Source: Clostridium sartagoforme
GTDB taxonomy: Bacteria; Bacillota; Clostridia; Clostridiales; Clostridiaceae
Length of the DNA stretch: 64,000 bases
Assembly: GCF_004794105.1 (NCBI RefSeq)
Contig: NZ_SRYR01000001.1
Location: forward strand, 1,475,768 to 1,539,767
Reading direction: 5' to 3'
A program made the translations under genes and the position numbers. The notes beneath the pieces are model-generated. The model made no database searches and was not told the DNA's origin. It saw only the letters and a program-made list of their open reading frames with translations. Shown piece by piece: positions 19,138-28,239 of the stretch; the first letter of the stretch is position 1, and each line of letters begins with the position of its first letter.

Positions 19138-19166
19138 ATAATATATTTTATTGAGATTTATGTCAA
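19138..19166 (-). promoter_or_regulatory. Promoter of the NTPase-LexA fusion gene
   Basis: Minus-strand TTGACA (19166-19161), 17-base spacer, TATTAT (19143-19138): close to sigma-A consensus, about 40 bases before the start codon. A near-palindrome, TACATTTAAATATA (19132-19119, one mismatched pair), covers the expected transcription start and could be an operator. No Gram-positive LexA box is seen. Confidence 0.75.
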
Positions 19167-19182
19167 ATAAGAAAACGACTGT

Positions 19183-19242
19183 AAGGGCTGTCGCGCAAAC
19201 AGCCCTAATTAAGAATCAAAAATTAAAAACGGCGTCAGCACC
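19183..19242 (+). repeat. Repeat R2, short copy with hairpin
   Basis: Begins AAGGGCTGTCGCGCAAACAG and ends GTCAGCACC, matching the two ends of the fuller R2 copy at 38227-38381 (GTGCTGTCGCA / TGCGACAGCAC). The AATTAAGAAT block follows the left end. Its left part is an 8-bp hairpin (19184-19191 with 19199-19206). The right end encodes the last residues and stop codon of the EEP-family gene. Confidence 0.65.
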
Positions 19243-20017
19243 TTTTTAGTTTTAATTCTGCCATCATAGGATAATGATCTGACGGATATCTACCATTTTT
19301 ATTGTAATATATTATTTCATTATTAATTATTTCAAACTCATCACTTGCAAATATATAATCAATATGTAATCCTGTTTTTACTCCTTTAAATTTCCCCAAT
19401 GTTGCTCTAGTATATATTTCCTTATTATAATCTTGAACTGCAACAAATCTTTTACTACTATATTTCCCCTGAGTAAATTCTTTAACAGCTTTACTTTTAG
19501 GTCCTGCATTTAGGTCTCCCATTAAAATTGCAGGATAATCGTCTTGCTTATGTTTATTTTCAATATATTCTCCAATCTTTTTAAGACCATATTCTCTTGC
19601 TTTAGGAAGTAGAAAATCTAAATGAGTATTATATACACGTATAAGGTTTCCCTCTTCTAGTTCTACTAGTGCTGTAGTACAGATTCTTGGAAATACTGAA
19701 TACCATACAGCACTTCCCATTTTATCTGGTTTATCAGATAACCAAAAAGTGCTGTGTTCAAGTATCCTATGTCTTTTTGCAACTAATATATCGTTTCTTT
19801 CTATAAAATATCTAGAGCTTCTTGGATCTCCCACTATATTATAGTTAGAAATCTCAGAAGATAAATCACTATACATTTTATTATTTAGTTCCTGTACGCC
19901 AATAACGTCATAATCATTATTATTAATAATTTCATATACTAATTTTTTTCTAGTATTCCACCTATTATTAATATCTAATAAAAAATCAGTCCTTAAGTTA
20001 AAGGTTAGTACCTTCAT
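19235..20017 (-). CDS. Endonuclease/exonuclease/phosphatase (EEP) family hydrolase
   Basis: 260 aa. Motifs in order: LTFNLRTD, VIGVQELN (metal-binding Glu), YNTHLDF (catalytic His), LMGDLNAG (Asp/Asn) and IDYIFASD ... PSDHYPMMAEL (Asp-His). The fold covers DNases, sphingomyelinases and inositol phosphatases. No signal peptide, so it is cytosolic; substrate unknown. The last codons and the TGA come from repeat R2. 22 bases after the ECF gene, likely co-transcribed. Confidence 0.85.
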   Translation of the reverse strand: MKVLTFNLRTDFLLDINNRWNTRKKLVYEIINNNDYDVIGVQELNNKMYSDLSSEISNYNIVGDPRSSRYFIERNDILVAKRHRILEHSTFWLSDKPDKMGSAVWYSVFPRICTTALVELEEGNLIRVYNTHLDFLLPKAREYGLKKIGEYIENKHKQDDYPAILMGDLNAGPKSKAVKEFTQGKYSSKRFVAVQDYNKEIYTRATLGKFKGVKTGLHIDYIFASDEFEIINNEIIYYNKNGRYPSDHYPMMAELKLKRC

Positions 20018-20039
20018 ACTTTATCTCCTTATAATCTCT

Positions 20040-20558
20040 CTATTTTGCAGCAAAAGAAATTTTATCTCTTATTTTTAGCTTATCTAAAACAACCCCTGAA
20101 ACTACAAATATTATTCCACTTGCAATAGGTTGTATCATCTCCATAAACAAAGTTGCTACTGGTGATAAAAAGTTTCCTGAAATTATTGCTCCAGCTAAAT
20201 AATATCCAAATACTCCTATTATCCCAGCTAAAAATACTGCAAGAACATTTCTCTTTGAAATTATATTATCACTTTTTGAAGAAAAGCAAAATACCATCAT
20301 AGGTTTTATTATCATTGTAGGTAATATCCATAATACTCCACCAGTTAATCCATCTGAAAGCGCTCCCCCAATTCCCGCTGCAATCATAGCATAGGGAGTA
20401 GGTAATATTACAGCTGTTAAATATATAAAAGCATCACCTAAATGTATATATCCTCCATTAAAGCCTGTAGGTATGTGAAAAAATATTATACTTACACATA
20501 TTAAAGCTGAAAATAGAGCTGTTAATACTATATTCCTAGTTCTATTACTTGTATTCAT
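20040..20558 (-). CDS. ECF transporter substrate-binding (S) component, probably vitamin B6 type
   Basis: 172 aa, six predicted TM helices. ECF S-component features: an N-terminal RNIVLTALFSALI helix for docking with EcfT, then GFNGGYIHLGDAFIYLTAVILPTPYAM. Its start overlaps the 3' end of the pyridoxal/pyridoxamine kinase gene by 14 bases, with Shine-Dalgarno AAGGAG inside that gene. This coupling suggests pyridoxine-type substrate uptake (PdxU-like); the specificity is inferred from context only. The shared EcfAA'T module is not in this window. Confidence 0.8.
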   Translation of the reverse strand: MNTSNRTRNIVLTALFSALICVSIIFFHIPTGFNGGYIHLGDAFIYLTAVILPTPYAMIAAGIGGALSDGLTGGVLWILPTMIIKPMMVFCFSSKSDNIISKRNVLAVFLAGIIGVFGYYLAGAIISGNFLSPVATLFMEMIQPIASGIIFVVSGVVLDKLKIRDKISFAAK

Positions 20559-21384
20559 TAATTAAAATCAACTCCTTTAAAAAGGCTTCAAACATAATTC
20601 CTTCATTAGTATCAGTTTTAAACTTAGATGTAAATTCTATTACTTTATATATGAAGTCAGTTGCATGTTTGATAGCATAGTTTAAATCATGGTTATTCAT
20701 AAGTAATCCTATAATAATTGATGTAAATACATCTCCCGTTCCACTATAGGACTCATGATTGAATTTTGACTTTACTTTAAAAACCTCGTTTTTTTCTTTA
20801 TCATAAGCATAGTTATATATATTATTTTCTTTTATTATTCCTGTTATTATTACTTTTTCTGGCCCAAGATTACTTATCTTTTTGCAGATTTCAATAACTT
20901 TTTCATCGCTAGTATTATACTTATCGTATTCTTCTCCTGTTAATATGCAAGCTTCTGTTAAATTAGGAGTTACTATATTAGCAATTGAAACTAAGTGTTT
21001 CATTTTGCTACACATACTGTTAGTAAAGGTGTCATATTTAACTCCGTTATCTCCCATAACAGGATCAACTACTACTAAAGTATTGTCCCTTTCATTAACA
21101 AAATCTAAAACTATATCTATTTGTTTCTCTGATCCTAAGAATCCACTATAGATACAATCAAAATCTATACCAAGTGTTTTCCATGAATCCTTATATTTAA
21201 CCATCTCATCTGTAATATCTAAAAAAGTGTACTGATCAAATCCAGTATGGCATGATAAAACAGCTGTTGGATATGGACAACATTGTACCCCTAAAGCAGA
21301 TAATATTGGTATTGCTGCCGTTAAAGAACACCTTCCCACTCCTGATAAATCATTAATTGTTGCTACCTTTTTAACTTCCTTCAT
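20545..21384 (-). CDS. Pyridoxamine/pyridoxal kinase, PdxK/PdxY-like
   Basis: Phosphorylates B6 vitamers to the 5'-phosphate with ATP. 279 aa ribokinase-superfamily enzyme. N-terminal INDLSGVGRCSLTAAIPILSALG is characteristic of this clade. Further motifs: VVDPVMGDNG, ITPN-type IVTPNLTEACILTG, and SYSGTGDVFTSIIIGLL with the catalytic Asp of the GTGD anion hole. A palindrome and sigma-A promoter lie upstream (21418-21460). First gene of a kinase-transporter-EEP unit. Confidence 0.9.
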   Translation of the reverse strand: MKEVKKVATINDLSGVGRCSLTAAIPILSALGVQCCPYPTAVLSCHTGFDQYTFLDITDEMVKYKDSWKTLGIDFDCIYSGFLGSEKQIDIVLDFVNERDNTLVVVDPVMGDNGVKYDTFTNSMCSKMKHLVSIANIVTPNLTEACILTGEEYDKYNTSDEKVIEICKKISNLGPEKVIITGIIKENNIYNYAYDKEKNEVFKVKSKFNHESYSGTGDVFTSIIIGLLMNNHDLNYAIKHATDFIYKVIEFTSKFKTDTNEGIMFEAFLKELILINEYK

Positions 21385-21417
21385 AAGTGCACCTACTCTT
21401 TTTTAAGTTATTTATAT

Positions 21418-21460
21418 ATAATAATCCAAGATTTTCATTTTGTCTATTGTATCGGTACAA
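21418..21460 (-). promoter_or_regulatory. Promoter and palindromic operator of the B6 kinase operon
   Basis: Minus strand: palindrome TTGTACCGATACAA (21460-21447, arms of 5 with a 4-base centre), directly followed by TAGACA (21446-21441), a 17-base spacer and TATTAT (21423-21418). A palindrome just upstream of a -35 box suits an activator. The MocR-type regulator at 41251-42654 or another B6 regulator could bind here; that is inference. Confidence 0.6.
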
Positions 21461-21620
21461 ACTATGATTTTAAGCAAAATAAAAAAACAAAATAAAAAAA
21501 CAAAACAAATTAAGACAATAATATGGGTTTAAGAAACATTATGAAATAAACTGACTTCACTTAATTATTATGGTAAAGTTTAATTGTAATATAAATTAGA
21601 ATTTGAGGAGGTAAATCAAA

Positions 21621-21953
21621 ATGGCAATTACTATAAATATTTATTATACTGGTAAAAACGGAAATGCTAAAAAATTTGCAGAAGAGATGATCTCCAGTGG
21701 AGTTGTAAATGATATTCGTACCGAAAATGGAAATATACAATATGAATATTTTTTTCCTATGGATGACGAGGAAACTGTACTTTTAATTGATAGTTGGAAA
21801 GACCAACAATCTCTTGATCTACATCATGCTTCACCTATGATGACAAAAATCACCAAACTTAGAGAAAAATACGATTTGCATATGAAATTAGAACGATACA
21901 TTGCTGCTGAAGTAGGGGTTGATTCTAAAGACAAAAAATTTATTAGGAATTAA
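21621..21953 (+). CDS. Antibiotic biosynthesis monooxygenase (ABM)-like protein
   Basis: 110 aa, plus strand, Shine-Dalgarno GAGGAGG 8 bases before the ATG. Fold pattern of the ABM/quinol monooxygenase family: INIYYTGKNGNAKKFAEEM, YEYFFPMDDEETVLLIDSWKDQQSLDLHHASP and a C-terminal strand-helix. These are small dimeric ferredoxin-like proteins, some oxidising quinols or haem; the substrate here is unknown. Isolated among minus-strand genes and with codons (CGT, CGA, ACC, GAC) used more than in the neighbours, suggesting possible recent acquisition. Confidence 0.8.
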   Translation: MAITINIYYTGKNGNAKKFAEEMISSGVVNDIRTENGNIQYEYFFPMDDEETVLLIDSWKDQQSLDLHHASPMMTKITKLREKYDLHMKLERYIAAEVGVDSKDKKFIRN

Positions 21954-22050
21954 GATATCCTCTTTAAAAGAAACTCCTTCTCCTAAGATCGAATTAGTAA
22001 GTTCAAGAATCCGAATATAAAATTTGAGCTCTCACTTAAATTTTTATTAT

Positions 22051-22082
22051 TAATAAGGACTGCCCTAAGGCAGTCCTTATTA
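22051..22082. terminator. Bidirectional terminator between the ABM gene and htpG
   Basis: Perfect 14-bp stem (22051-22064 with 22069-22082), loop CTAA, with AT-rich tails on both sides. It lies between two convergent genes and can end both. Confidence 0.88.
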
Positions 22083-22087
22083 ATTTT

Positions 22088-23944
22088 CTATAATTCAATA
22101 ACCATACTTAAAAGCTTATTACTTCTATCTATAAAACTATTCATTTCTTCAGCAGTAAGTTCCTTATTAGATAAAAGTGCAATATCTACAATATAATTAC
22201 TTATTAATTGAAGCTTTTCTTTATTATCATCATTATTACTTGAAGCGATTTTTTTGATGATAGGATTATTGCTATTTAGAACTAAAGTCTTTTCTTCATT
22301 AAACATATTTGGCATATCCATACCACCAAACATTTTACTCATTTCTAACATTCTTCTTGATTCTTCAGAAACTAAAATAATAGCTGGTGTTTCAGTATTC
22401 TTTAATCCTTGAACCTTAACTTCTTTTATATCCTTTATATTTAGTTCCTTAAATGTATCTTCTATCTTTTTATTAAAATCTGATGTATCTTCATTATTTT
22501 CTTCTTTTAATATATCAGATATATCAGAATCAATTCTTGCAAAAGTAACACCTGGTTCTTTTGCTTCTAAGAAGCTAATAAAATGATTATCTAAAGAACA
22601 ATCTAAAACTAATGCATCTAAATCTGCATCCTTAAACATCTTTATATATTGAGATTGTTGCTTTTCATCAGTTACATAAAAGACTTTGTTTTCATGCTTT
22701 TCCTTATTATTTTCTAGATATTCTTTTAAAGTTATATACTCACCATTTAATCTTCTGAAAATAACTATATCTTTTATCTTCTCATAAAAACTTTCATCTC
22801 TTAAGCATCCATACTTAATAAAGATTTGAATGTCTTTCCAGAAATTATTGAAGCTTTCTTTTTCATTTTTAGATAATCCTACTAGCTTATCAGCCACCTT
22901 CTTAACTATATGTTTAGATATCTTCATTACATCCTTATCTTTTTGCAGGAAGCTTCTAGAAACATTTAAAGGTAAATCTGGACAATCTATTGTTCCCTTT
23001 AAAAGTAGTAAAAAATCTGGTATAACTTCTTTTATATTATCTGCAACAAATACTTGATTGTTGTATAACTTTACTTGACCTTCTGTTGCTTCTAACTCAT
23101 GCTTTAATTTAGGGAAATATAGTATTCCTTTTAAGTTAAATGGATAATCTACATTTAAATGAATCCAGAATAGAGGATCGTTAAAATCTCTAAATACTTT
23201 CTTATAGAAAGCCTTATATTCTTCATCAGTACAATCCTTTGGAGCTTTCATCCATAGTGGATTAGTATCATTTAAAGGTTTCTTATCTTCTTCCTTATTC
23301 TCAGAATTTTCATCCTCTAAGTAAATTTCTATAGGTAAGAAAGAACAGTATTTCTCTATTATTTCTCGAACCTTATATACCTCTAAAAAGTCAGTACTAT
23401 CATCATCAACAAATAAAGTAATAGTAGTACCCCTTGTTTTTCTTTCTAATGATGGTGAGATTTCGTATTCAGTTCCACCTTCACATACCCAAGTTACAGC
23501 TTCAGCATCATCAATATATGATAAAGTATCTATTTGAACTCTTTTTGCTACCATAAATGCTGAATAAAAACCTAATCCAAAGTGACCAATAATATCTTTG
23601 TCATCATTGATTTGATCCTTATACTTATTGATAAAGTCCTCTGCTCCAGAAAAGGCAACTTGATTTATATATTTTTTCACTTCCTCTTCTGTCATTCCAA
23701 TACCATTATCAATAAACTTTAATGTCTTTTCAGATTTATTAATTGATACTGTTACAGAGTACTTATTATCAGCATCTTCCTTAGCTTCACCTAGGCTAAC
23801 CAATCTTTTATATTTACTTATTGCATCACACCCATTACTAATAAGCTCTCTTATAAAAATATCCTTATCTGAATATAACCATTTCTTAATAATTGGAAAA
23901 ATATTCTCTGTATGAATGGAAATATTTCCTTTATTTTTCTCCAT
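22088..23944 (-). CDS. htpG: Molecular chaperone HtpG (Hsp90)
   Basis: 618 aa from the ATG at 23944, which follows AAAGGAGGGTG; an in-frame GTG three codons earlier overlaps the Shine-Dalgarno. GHKL ATPase motifs: FIRELISNGCDAISK (catalytic Glu region), KFIDNGIGMTEEEV, IIGHFGLGFYSAFMVA and GTTITLFV, then the middle and C-terminal dimerisation domains. ATP-dependent cytosolic chaperone. Monocistronic. I saw no CIRCE element (a long TTAGCACTC-N9-GAGTGCTAA repeat) upstream. Confidence 0.97.
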   Translation of the reverse strand: MEKNKGNISIHTENIFPIIKKWLYSDKDIFIRELISNGCDAISKYKRLVSLGEAKEDADNKYSVTVSINKSEKTLKFIDNGIGMTEEEVKKYINQVAFSGAEDFINKYKDQINDDKDIIGHFGLGFYSAFMVAKRVQIDTLSYIDDAEAVTWVCEGGTEYEISPSLERKTRGTTITLFVDDDSTDFLEVYKVREIIEKYCSFLPIEIYLEDENSENKEEDKKPLNDTNPLWMKAPKDCTDEEYKAFYKKVFRDFNDPLFWIHLNVDYPFNLKGILYFPKLKHELEATEGQVKLYNNQVFVADNIKEVIPDFLLLLKGTIDCPDLPLNVSRSFLQKDKDVMKISKHIVKKVADKLVGLSKNEKESFNNFWKDIQIFIKYGCLRDESFYEKIKDIVIFRRLNGEYITLKEYLENNKEKHENKVFYVTDEKQQSQYIKMFKDADLDALVLDCSLDNHFISFLEAKEPGVTFARIDSDISDILKEENNEDTSDFNKKIEDTFKELNIKDIKEVKVQGLKNTETPAIILVSEESRRMLEMSKMFGGMDMPNMFNEEKTLVLNSNNPIIKKIASSNNDDNKEKLQLISNYIVDIALLSNKELTAEEMNSFIDRSNKLLSMVIEL

Positions 23945-24017
23945 AAAAAACACCCTCCTTTTATGTAAAATATTTTATTGAAAATTGAAAATCTTGTCAA
24001 TATTCATTATAGACTAT

Positions 24018-25430
24018 TTAGTCTAAAATTACCTTAATAAAGCTATTTTTCACACCAATTACACTTAATTTATTATTAATATAATCATTTATTATATTAA
24101 TTGATTCCTCTGATATTCTTTCACCTGGAAGAACTAAAGGAATACCAGGTGGATAAGGAACTATTGCTTCCATGGCAATTTTGTTAGCTGCATCTTTAAG
24201 GCTAACTAATTCTCCTTTTAAATTAAATACCTCATAAGGTTCTAATATCTTTTCATTAGTAATGCTGTTAAAGATAAAATCCTTTCCTTCTGACTTAATA
24301 TTCCCTATTTCCAGCTCATTAATTGCCTCATATAATTTAATAAAATCCTCTTCTATATTTGAAGGAGATAATATTAAAACAACGCCCTTAGCAAAACTCA
24401 TTTCAGCTTGAATCTTTCTACTTCTTAAGTATTCTAATAATTTATGACCACTATATCCATTCTTTAGAGTCATTATATATCTACTCTTGTCTATTCCATA
24501 TCCTTCTTTAATATTATCCTTTGATATTATAGTAACCTTATTTAATTTATTAATTTTAATTCTATATTCTTCGGCTTTTTCTATTAATGTATTATAATCT
24601 TTCTCTGCATAATTATCTAAATAGTATCTAGCATAATCTAATGAAGACATAATCAAATAAGAAGGTGATGTTGTCATAAAAGCTCTTATATAAAAGTTCA
24701 AATTATCATCTTCTACATTTGATAATAAATATCCTCCTTGAGTTAGTGCTGGAAGAGTCTTATGTGGACTTAATATTACATAGTCCCCTAAAGCTACAAT
24801 AGATTTTGGTAAATTATCTGCAAAACCATAGTGAGCTCCATGAGCTGCATCTATAATAATTTTTAATCCCTTTTCTTTAAGCTCTTTAAATATTGATATA
24901 TCTTCATAATAAATCCCATAATAATTAGGATTAGTTAGTATTATTCCCTTTGGATTTTTAGCTATACTTAAGGTTTTAATAATTTCTTCTTTAGATGGAG
25001 GCATAAATATTCCAATTTCCTTATCTATAACTGCATCTATGTAAATTGGTTTAAGCTTTCTTAAAATAAGACCATTATATACAGACTTATGGCAGTTTCT
25101 TTCTACTAGAACCTCATCCCCCTCATTAAATGCCGAAAATATTGCTGCTAAATTACTAGCAGTACTTCCATTTACAACAAAATATCCTCTTTTCACCTTA
25201 TAAGCCTCAGCTAATAACTCTTCTGCTTCCTGGATTACTCCCTCTGGAGAATGTAAGTTATCTAAAGGTTCTACTTCAGTTATATCTAACTCCCCTAGGG
25301 TATTTCTAAACTTTTCGCCTAATCTATCCCTTAAAAACGCCTTTCCACTTTTATTTCCTGGCATTGATAAAATCAAATTATTTTCTTCTTTATAATCTAA
25401 AACTGCTTCTAATAAAGGTGCTTTTTTCAT
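24018..25430 (-). CDS. PLP-dependent Orn/Lys/Arg decarboxylase family protein
   Basis: 470 aa, length of the short Gram-positive type (SpeA/YaaO-like) without the N-terminal wing domain. Motifs: VNGSTASNLAAIFSAF (PLP phosphate binding), IIIDAAHGAHYGF (PLP ring Asp) and ILSPHKTLPALTQGGYLL (Schiff-base Lys). C-terminal IVPYPPGIPLVLPGERI is diagnostic. Amino-acid substrate (Arg, Lys or Orn) cannot be read from sequence. 11 bases downstream of an M16 peptidase gene, probably one transcript. Confidence 0.92.
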   Translation of the reverse strand: MKKAPLLEAVLDYKEENNLILSMPGNKSGKAFLRDRLGEKFRNTLGELDITEVEPLDNLHSPEGVIQEAEELLAEAYKVKRGYFVVNGSTASNLAAIFSAFNEGDEVLVERNCHKSVYNGLILRKLKPIYIDAVIDKEIGIFMPPSKEEIIKTLSIAKNPKGIILTNPNYYGIYYEDISIFKELKEKGLKIIIDAAHGAHYGFADNLPKSIVALGDYVILSPHKTLPALTQGGYLLSNVEDDNLNFYIRAFMTTSPSYLIMSSLDYARYYLDNYAEKDYNTLIEKAEEYRIKINKLNKVTIISKDNIKEGYGIDKSRYIMTLKNGYSGHKLLEYLRSRKIQAEMSFAKGVVLILSPSNIEEDFIKLYEAINELEIGNIKSEGKDFIFNSITNEKILEPYEVFNLKGELVSLKDAANKIAMEAIVPYPPGIPLVLPGERISEESINIINDYINNKLSVIGVKNSFIKVILD

Positions 25431-25441
25431 ATTTACCTCTC

Positions 25442-26659
25442 TTAATTATAAATAATTTCAGTAGAACTGCTTCTTAGTACTTTCTTAGCAACTTCTAATA
25501 TTTCATTTATTGTAATATCTTCTAATCCTTCTATTTCATCATTATATATTTTATAGTTACCAAACATAGTACTATAAGTAGAAAGTTCCTTAGCTGCAAT
25601 AATATTTTGCTCTTCTCTAAATAATCTTTTTAACTTTAAGGATTTACCTAAAGAAGAAATATCTACTTTAAAACTCTCACCTTCCATATTGATAATATCA
25701 CTTATACAATTATCTAATAACTCTATAGATTTATCTAACTTTTCTATTGAGGTGCTAAAATTAACTTTATATAATTTTATATACCTTTCATTTGAAATCT
25801 TTGTTAACACATCATAAACTAATGAATTTTTAGTTCTTAAAGTATCAAATAATATAGAATTAACACCCTCTCCAAAATATTCATTAAAAAGCCTAAAAGC
25901 TTTAAGTTCCTTAGAAGTCAGCTCATTAATTGGGAATACACGTTGAACTCTAGCTATTTTAGTGCCTTCCTTTTTATCCTTATATGTATTAAAATTACTT
26001 ATTTCATAATCTATATCATTAATCACTTCTGAATTACTATTGTCTTCCCATATTGAAAAATACTTCATAACTACTTCTAAAATCTTATTAAAGGGCATTG
26101 AGCTTACTATTGCAATTGAAGTTTTACTAGGTGAATAATTTTCTCTATAAAACTCCTTTATATCCTCTAGATTCACAGAATTCAAATCATTTTTTCTTCC
26201 TATTATAGGATATTTTATTCTCCTATTAGTGAAGCTATTTAAAAATAGCTTATCTTCACAATATTGCTCTATTTCCTCATCCCATTCTTCTAATTCTTCT
26301 TTAATTACTTCCATTTCTTCAGAAAATCCCTTTTTATCAAAAATAGGATTTATAATTAAGTCAGAAAATAATTCTATTCCCTTTTCCAAGTCTTCATTAA
26401 GTAAAGTTCCATAATAAATTACATATGGATAATTTGTCATGGCATTTTGGAAAGCAAAAATACTGCTTAATGTCTTATTAATTTCTTCTTCATTCTTAGT
26501 CTTTGTTCCCTTATAAACCATATGCTCTGTTATATGTGCAAGCCCCAGCAAATCCTTTTCCTTGCATGCTCCAGCATCTACAGAAATAGAAATGGATGTA
26601 AGCTTTGATGTTGTTTCTTTATAAATAACTTTAATATTATTATCTAGTATTACTTCCAT
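25442..26659 (-). CDS. M16-family zinc metallopeptidase
   Basis: 405 aa. Zinc-binding inverted motif HITEH at about residue 43-47, with the third ligand expected among the E-rich EVIKEELEEWDEEIEQ about 75 residues on. The C-terminal non-catalytic M16 half follows (TKIARVQRVFPINELTSKELKAF). Soluble, no signal peptide. Such proteins degrade peptides or process small products. Co-directional with the decarboxylase gene; no precursor peptide is seen next to it. Confidence 0.88.
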   Translation of the reverse strand: MEVILDNNIKVIYKETTSKLTSISISVDAGACKEKDLLGLAHITEHMVYKGTKTKNEEEINKTLSSIFAFQNAMTNYPYVIYYGTLLNEDLEKGIELFSDLIINPIFDKKGFSEEMEVIKEELEEWDEEIEQYCEDKLFLNSFTNRRIKYPIIGRKNDLNSVNLEDIKEFYRENYSPSKTSIAIVSSMPFNKILEVVMKYFSIWEDNSNSEVINDIDYEISNFNTYKDKKEGTKIARVQRVFPINELTSKELKAFRLFNEYFGEGVNSILFDTLRTKNSLVYDVLTKISNERYIKLYKVNFSTSIEKLDKSIELLDNCISDIINMEGESFKVDISSLGKSLKLKRLFREEQNIIAAKELSTYSTMFGNYKIYNDEIEGLEDITINEILEVAKKVLRSSSTEIIYN

Positions 26660-26692
26660 AAAGAATCTACTCCTCCTTTATTACAATATAAT

Positions 26693-26736
26693 TGTAAATT
26701 AAAAGCTGGCACTTGACTATTCAAATTCCAGCTTTT
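26693..26736 (-). terminator. Terminator of scfB
   Basis: 9-bp stem AAAAGCTGG/CCAGCTTTT (26701-26709 with 26728-26736), 18-base loop, minus-strand T-rich tail. Confidence 0.75.
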
Positions 26737-26743
26737 AATAATA

Positions 26744-28099
26744 TTATTCTGCTTTTAATGCTATTGCGCATTCAATTCTTTTCTTTTGCATAGCACAACC
26801 AATTTCATAAGGTATATTCATATCACCATTAAAGTTTACGTTGTTAGCTTGGCATCCTCCACTACAATAGAATCTTGCCCAGCAATCTCTACATTTTGGC
26901 TTGTTATATATATGTGCCTTCTTAAACTTTTTACCAAGATCAGCATCATAAGTATCATCATAAATACTTCCCAGCTTATATTCTTCTTTTCCTACAAATT
27001 GATGGCATGGATAAACTTCACCTTGAGGAGTTATAGCAACATACTCAAATCCAGCTCCACAACCTGAAATTCTCTTATAAACACAAGGTCCACCATTTAA
27101 ATCTACATTGAAATGATAGAATTTATATTCATCCTTACCTTCTCTTTTTCTTCTTACCATATCTTCATAAAGCTTATCATAGTTCTTCATTATTTCAGGT
27201 AAATCTTCAGTTCTTAGTGAAAGAGGCTGTCCATCTTCTAGTACTACAGGTTCAATAGAAACTTCTTTAAAGCCCTCATTTACCATAGCCATTACATCTT
27301 CATAGAAATCTGTATTAGCTCTAGTAAAAGTACCTCTTACATAGTACATCTTACCTGGAGTTCTCTTTTCTATCATCTTCTTTATATTTGGAAGAATATC
27401 ATCATAAGATCCTGAACCATCTACCTTAATTCTAACATTATCATTAACGCATTTTCTTCCATCTAATGATAATATAATATTACCCATTTCCTTATCCATA
27501 AAGTCCATCATATCATCATTTAATAAAGTAGCATTTGTAGTCATGGTAAATCTAATATTTTTCTTCCATTCCTTTTCATTATCCCTTGCATACTTTATTA
27601 TTTCTTTTATAGTGTCCATTATCATAGTTGGCTCGCCACCAAATAAATCTATTTCTATATTTCTTCTAGGACCACTTCTCTTAACAACATAATCTATTGC
27701 CTTTTTTGCAGTTTCAATAGACATAACCCCTTTATGTCCGTTATACTCCCCTTCATCTGCAAAACAGTATTTACATCTTAAATTACAGCCATGAATTATA
27801 TTTAAGCATACAGCCTTTATATAATCTCTATCATCCATTGATCCATGTGCTATATCTTCATACTGATCTTCAGAATATAATAAACCTTCCTTAACTAGTT
27901 CCACCATTTCATCATAGGCTTCTACAATAGTTTCTTCATCGTATTTCCCTTTAAGTAACTCTATTATTTCTGACTTCTTCTTCATTCCTTCATCATGAAC
28001 TAAATCATATACAAGTTCATCTACAATGTGAACTGCTCCTGTATTAACATCTAGTAAAAAGTAATTTTCACCTTGCTTAAATTTATGTATTAATGACAT
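26744..28099 (-). CDS. scfB: SCIFF peptide maturase, radical SAM thioether-forming enzyme
   Basis: 451 aa. Forms thioether crosslinks on Cys residues of the SCIFF precursor peptide. Features in order: N-terminal PqqD/RRE-like region (residues 1-85), radical SAM motif CNLRCKYCFADEG near residue 105-117 binding the 4Fe-4S cluster and SAM, and a SPASM domain whose clusters use Cys in GGPCVYKRISGCGAGF, EVYPCHQF, PKCRDCWARFYCSGGC and GCAMQKKR. The gene for the 45-aa precursor lies just upstream. Separated from it by a hairpin-rich R2-like block. Confidence 0.97.
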   Translation of the reverse strand: MSLIHKFKQGENYFLLDVNTGAVHIVDELVYDLVHDEGMKKKSEIIELLKGKYDEETIVEAYDEMVELVKEGLLYSEDQYEDIAHGSMDDRDYIKAVCLNIIHGCNLRCKYCFADEGEYNGHKGVMSIETAKKAIDYVVKRSGPRRNIEIDLFGGEPTMIMDTIKEIIKYARDNEKEWKKNIRFTMTTNATLLNDDMMDFMDKEMGNIILSLDGRKCVNDNVRIKVDGSGSYDDILPNIKKMIEKRTPGKMYYVRGTFTRANTDFYEDVMAMVNEGFKEVSIEPVVLEDGQPLSLRTEDLPEIMKNYDKLYEDMVRRKREGKDEYKFYHFNVDLNGGPCVYKRISGCGAGFEYVAITPQGEVYPCHQFVGKEEYKLGSIYDDTYDADLGKKFKKAHIYNKPKCRDCWARFYCSGGCQANNVNFNGDMNIPYEIGCAMQKKRIECAIALKAE

Positions 28100-28122
28100 T
28101 TTATTACCTCCAAAAGTTTTAT

Positions 28123-28232
28123 TAAAAAGTCAAGGAGCTGTCCCACAAGGACAGCCCAATTAATAATTAAGAACTAATAATTACTAATTCTTAATTTCTA
28201 ATTACTCACTTTTCTTTGCGTTACAGCTCCTT
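28123..28232 (-). repeat. R2-like inverted repeat between scfA and scfB, with attenuator-like hairpin
   Basis: Outer arms AAGGAGCTGT (28132-28141) and ACAGCTCCTT (28223-28232) enclose AATTAAGAACTAATAATTA-type sequence shared with R2 copies. On the minus strand the scfB-proximal part is GCTGTCC-TTGT-GGGACAGC, then TCCTTGACTTTTT. This could end most scfA transcripts and let a fraction read into scfB. Confidence 0.65.
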
Positions 28233-28239
28233 CTCTTAA

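Noticed and set aside
21476..21510. A-rich direct repeats (AATAAAAAAAC repeated) taken at first for a short CRISPR-like or operator array
   Set aside because: Only two and a half units, low complexity, no spacers. Probably a poly-A/T slippage region.
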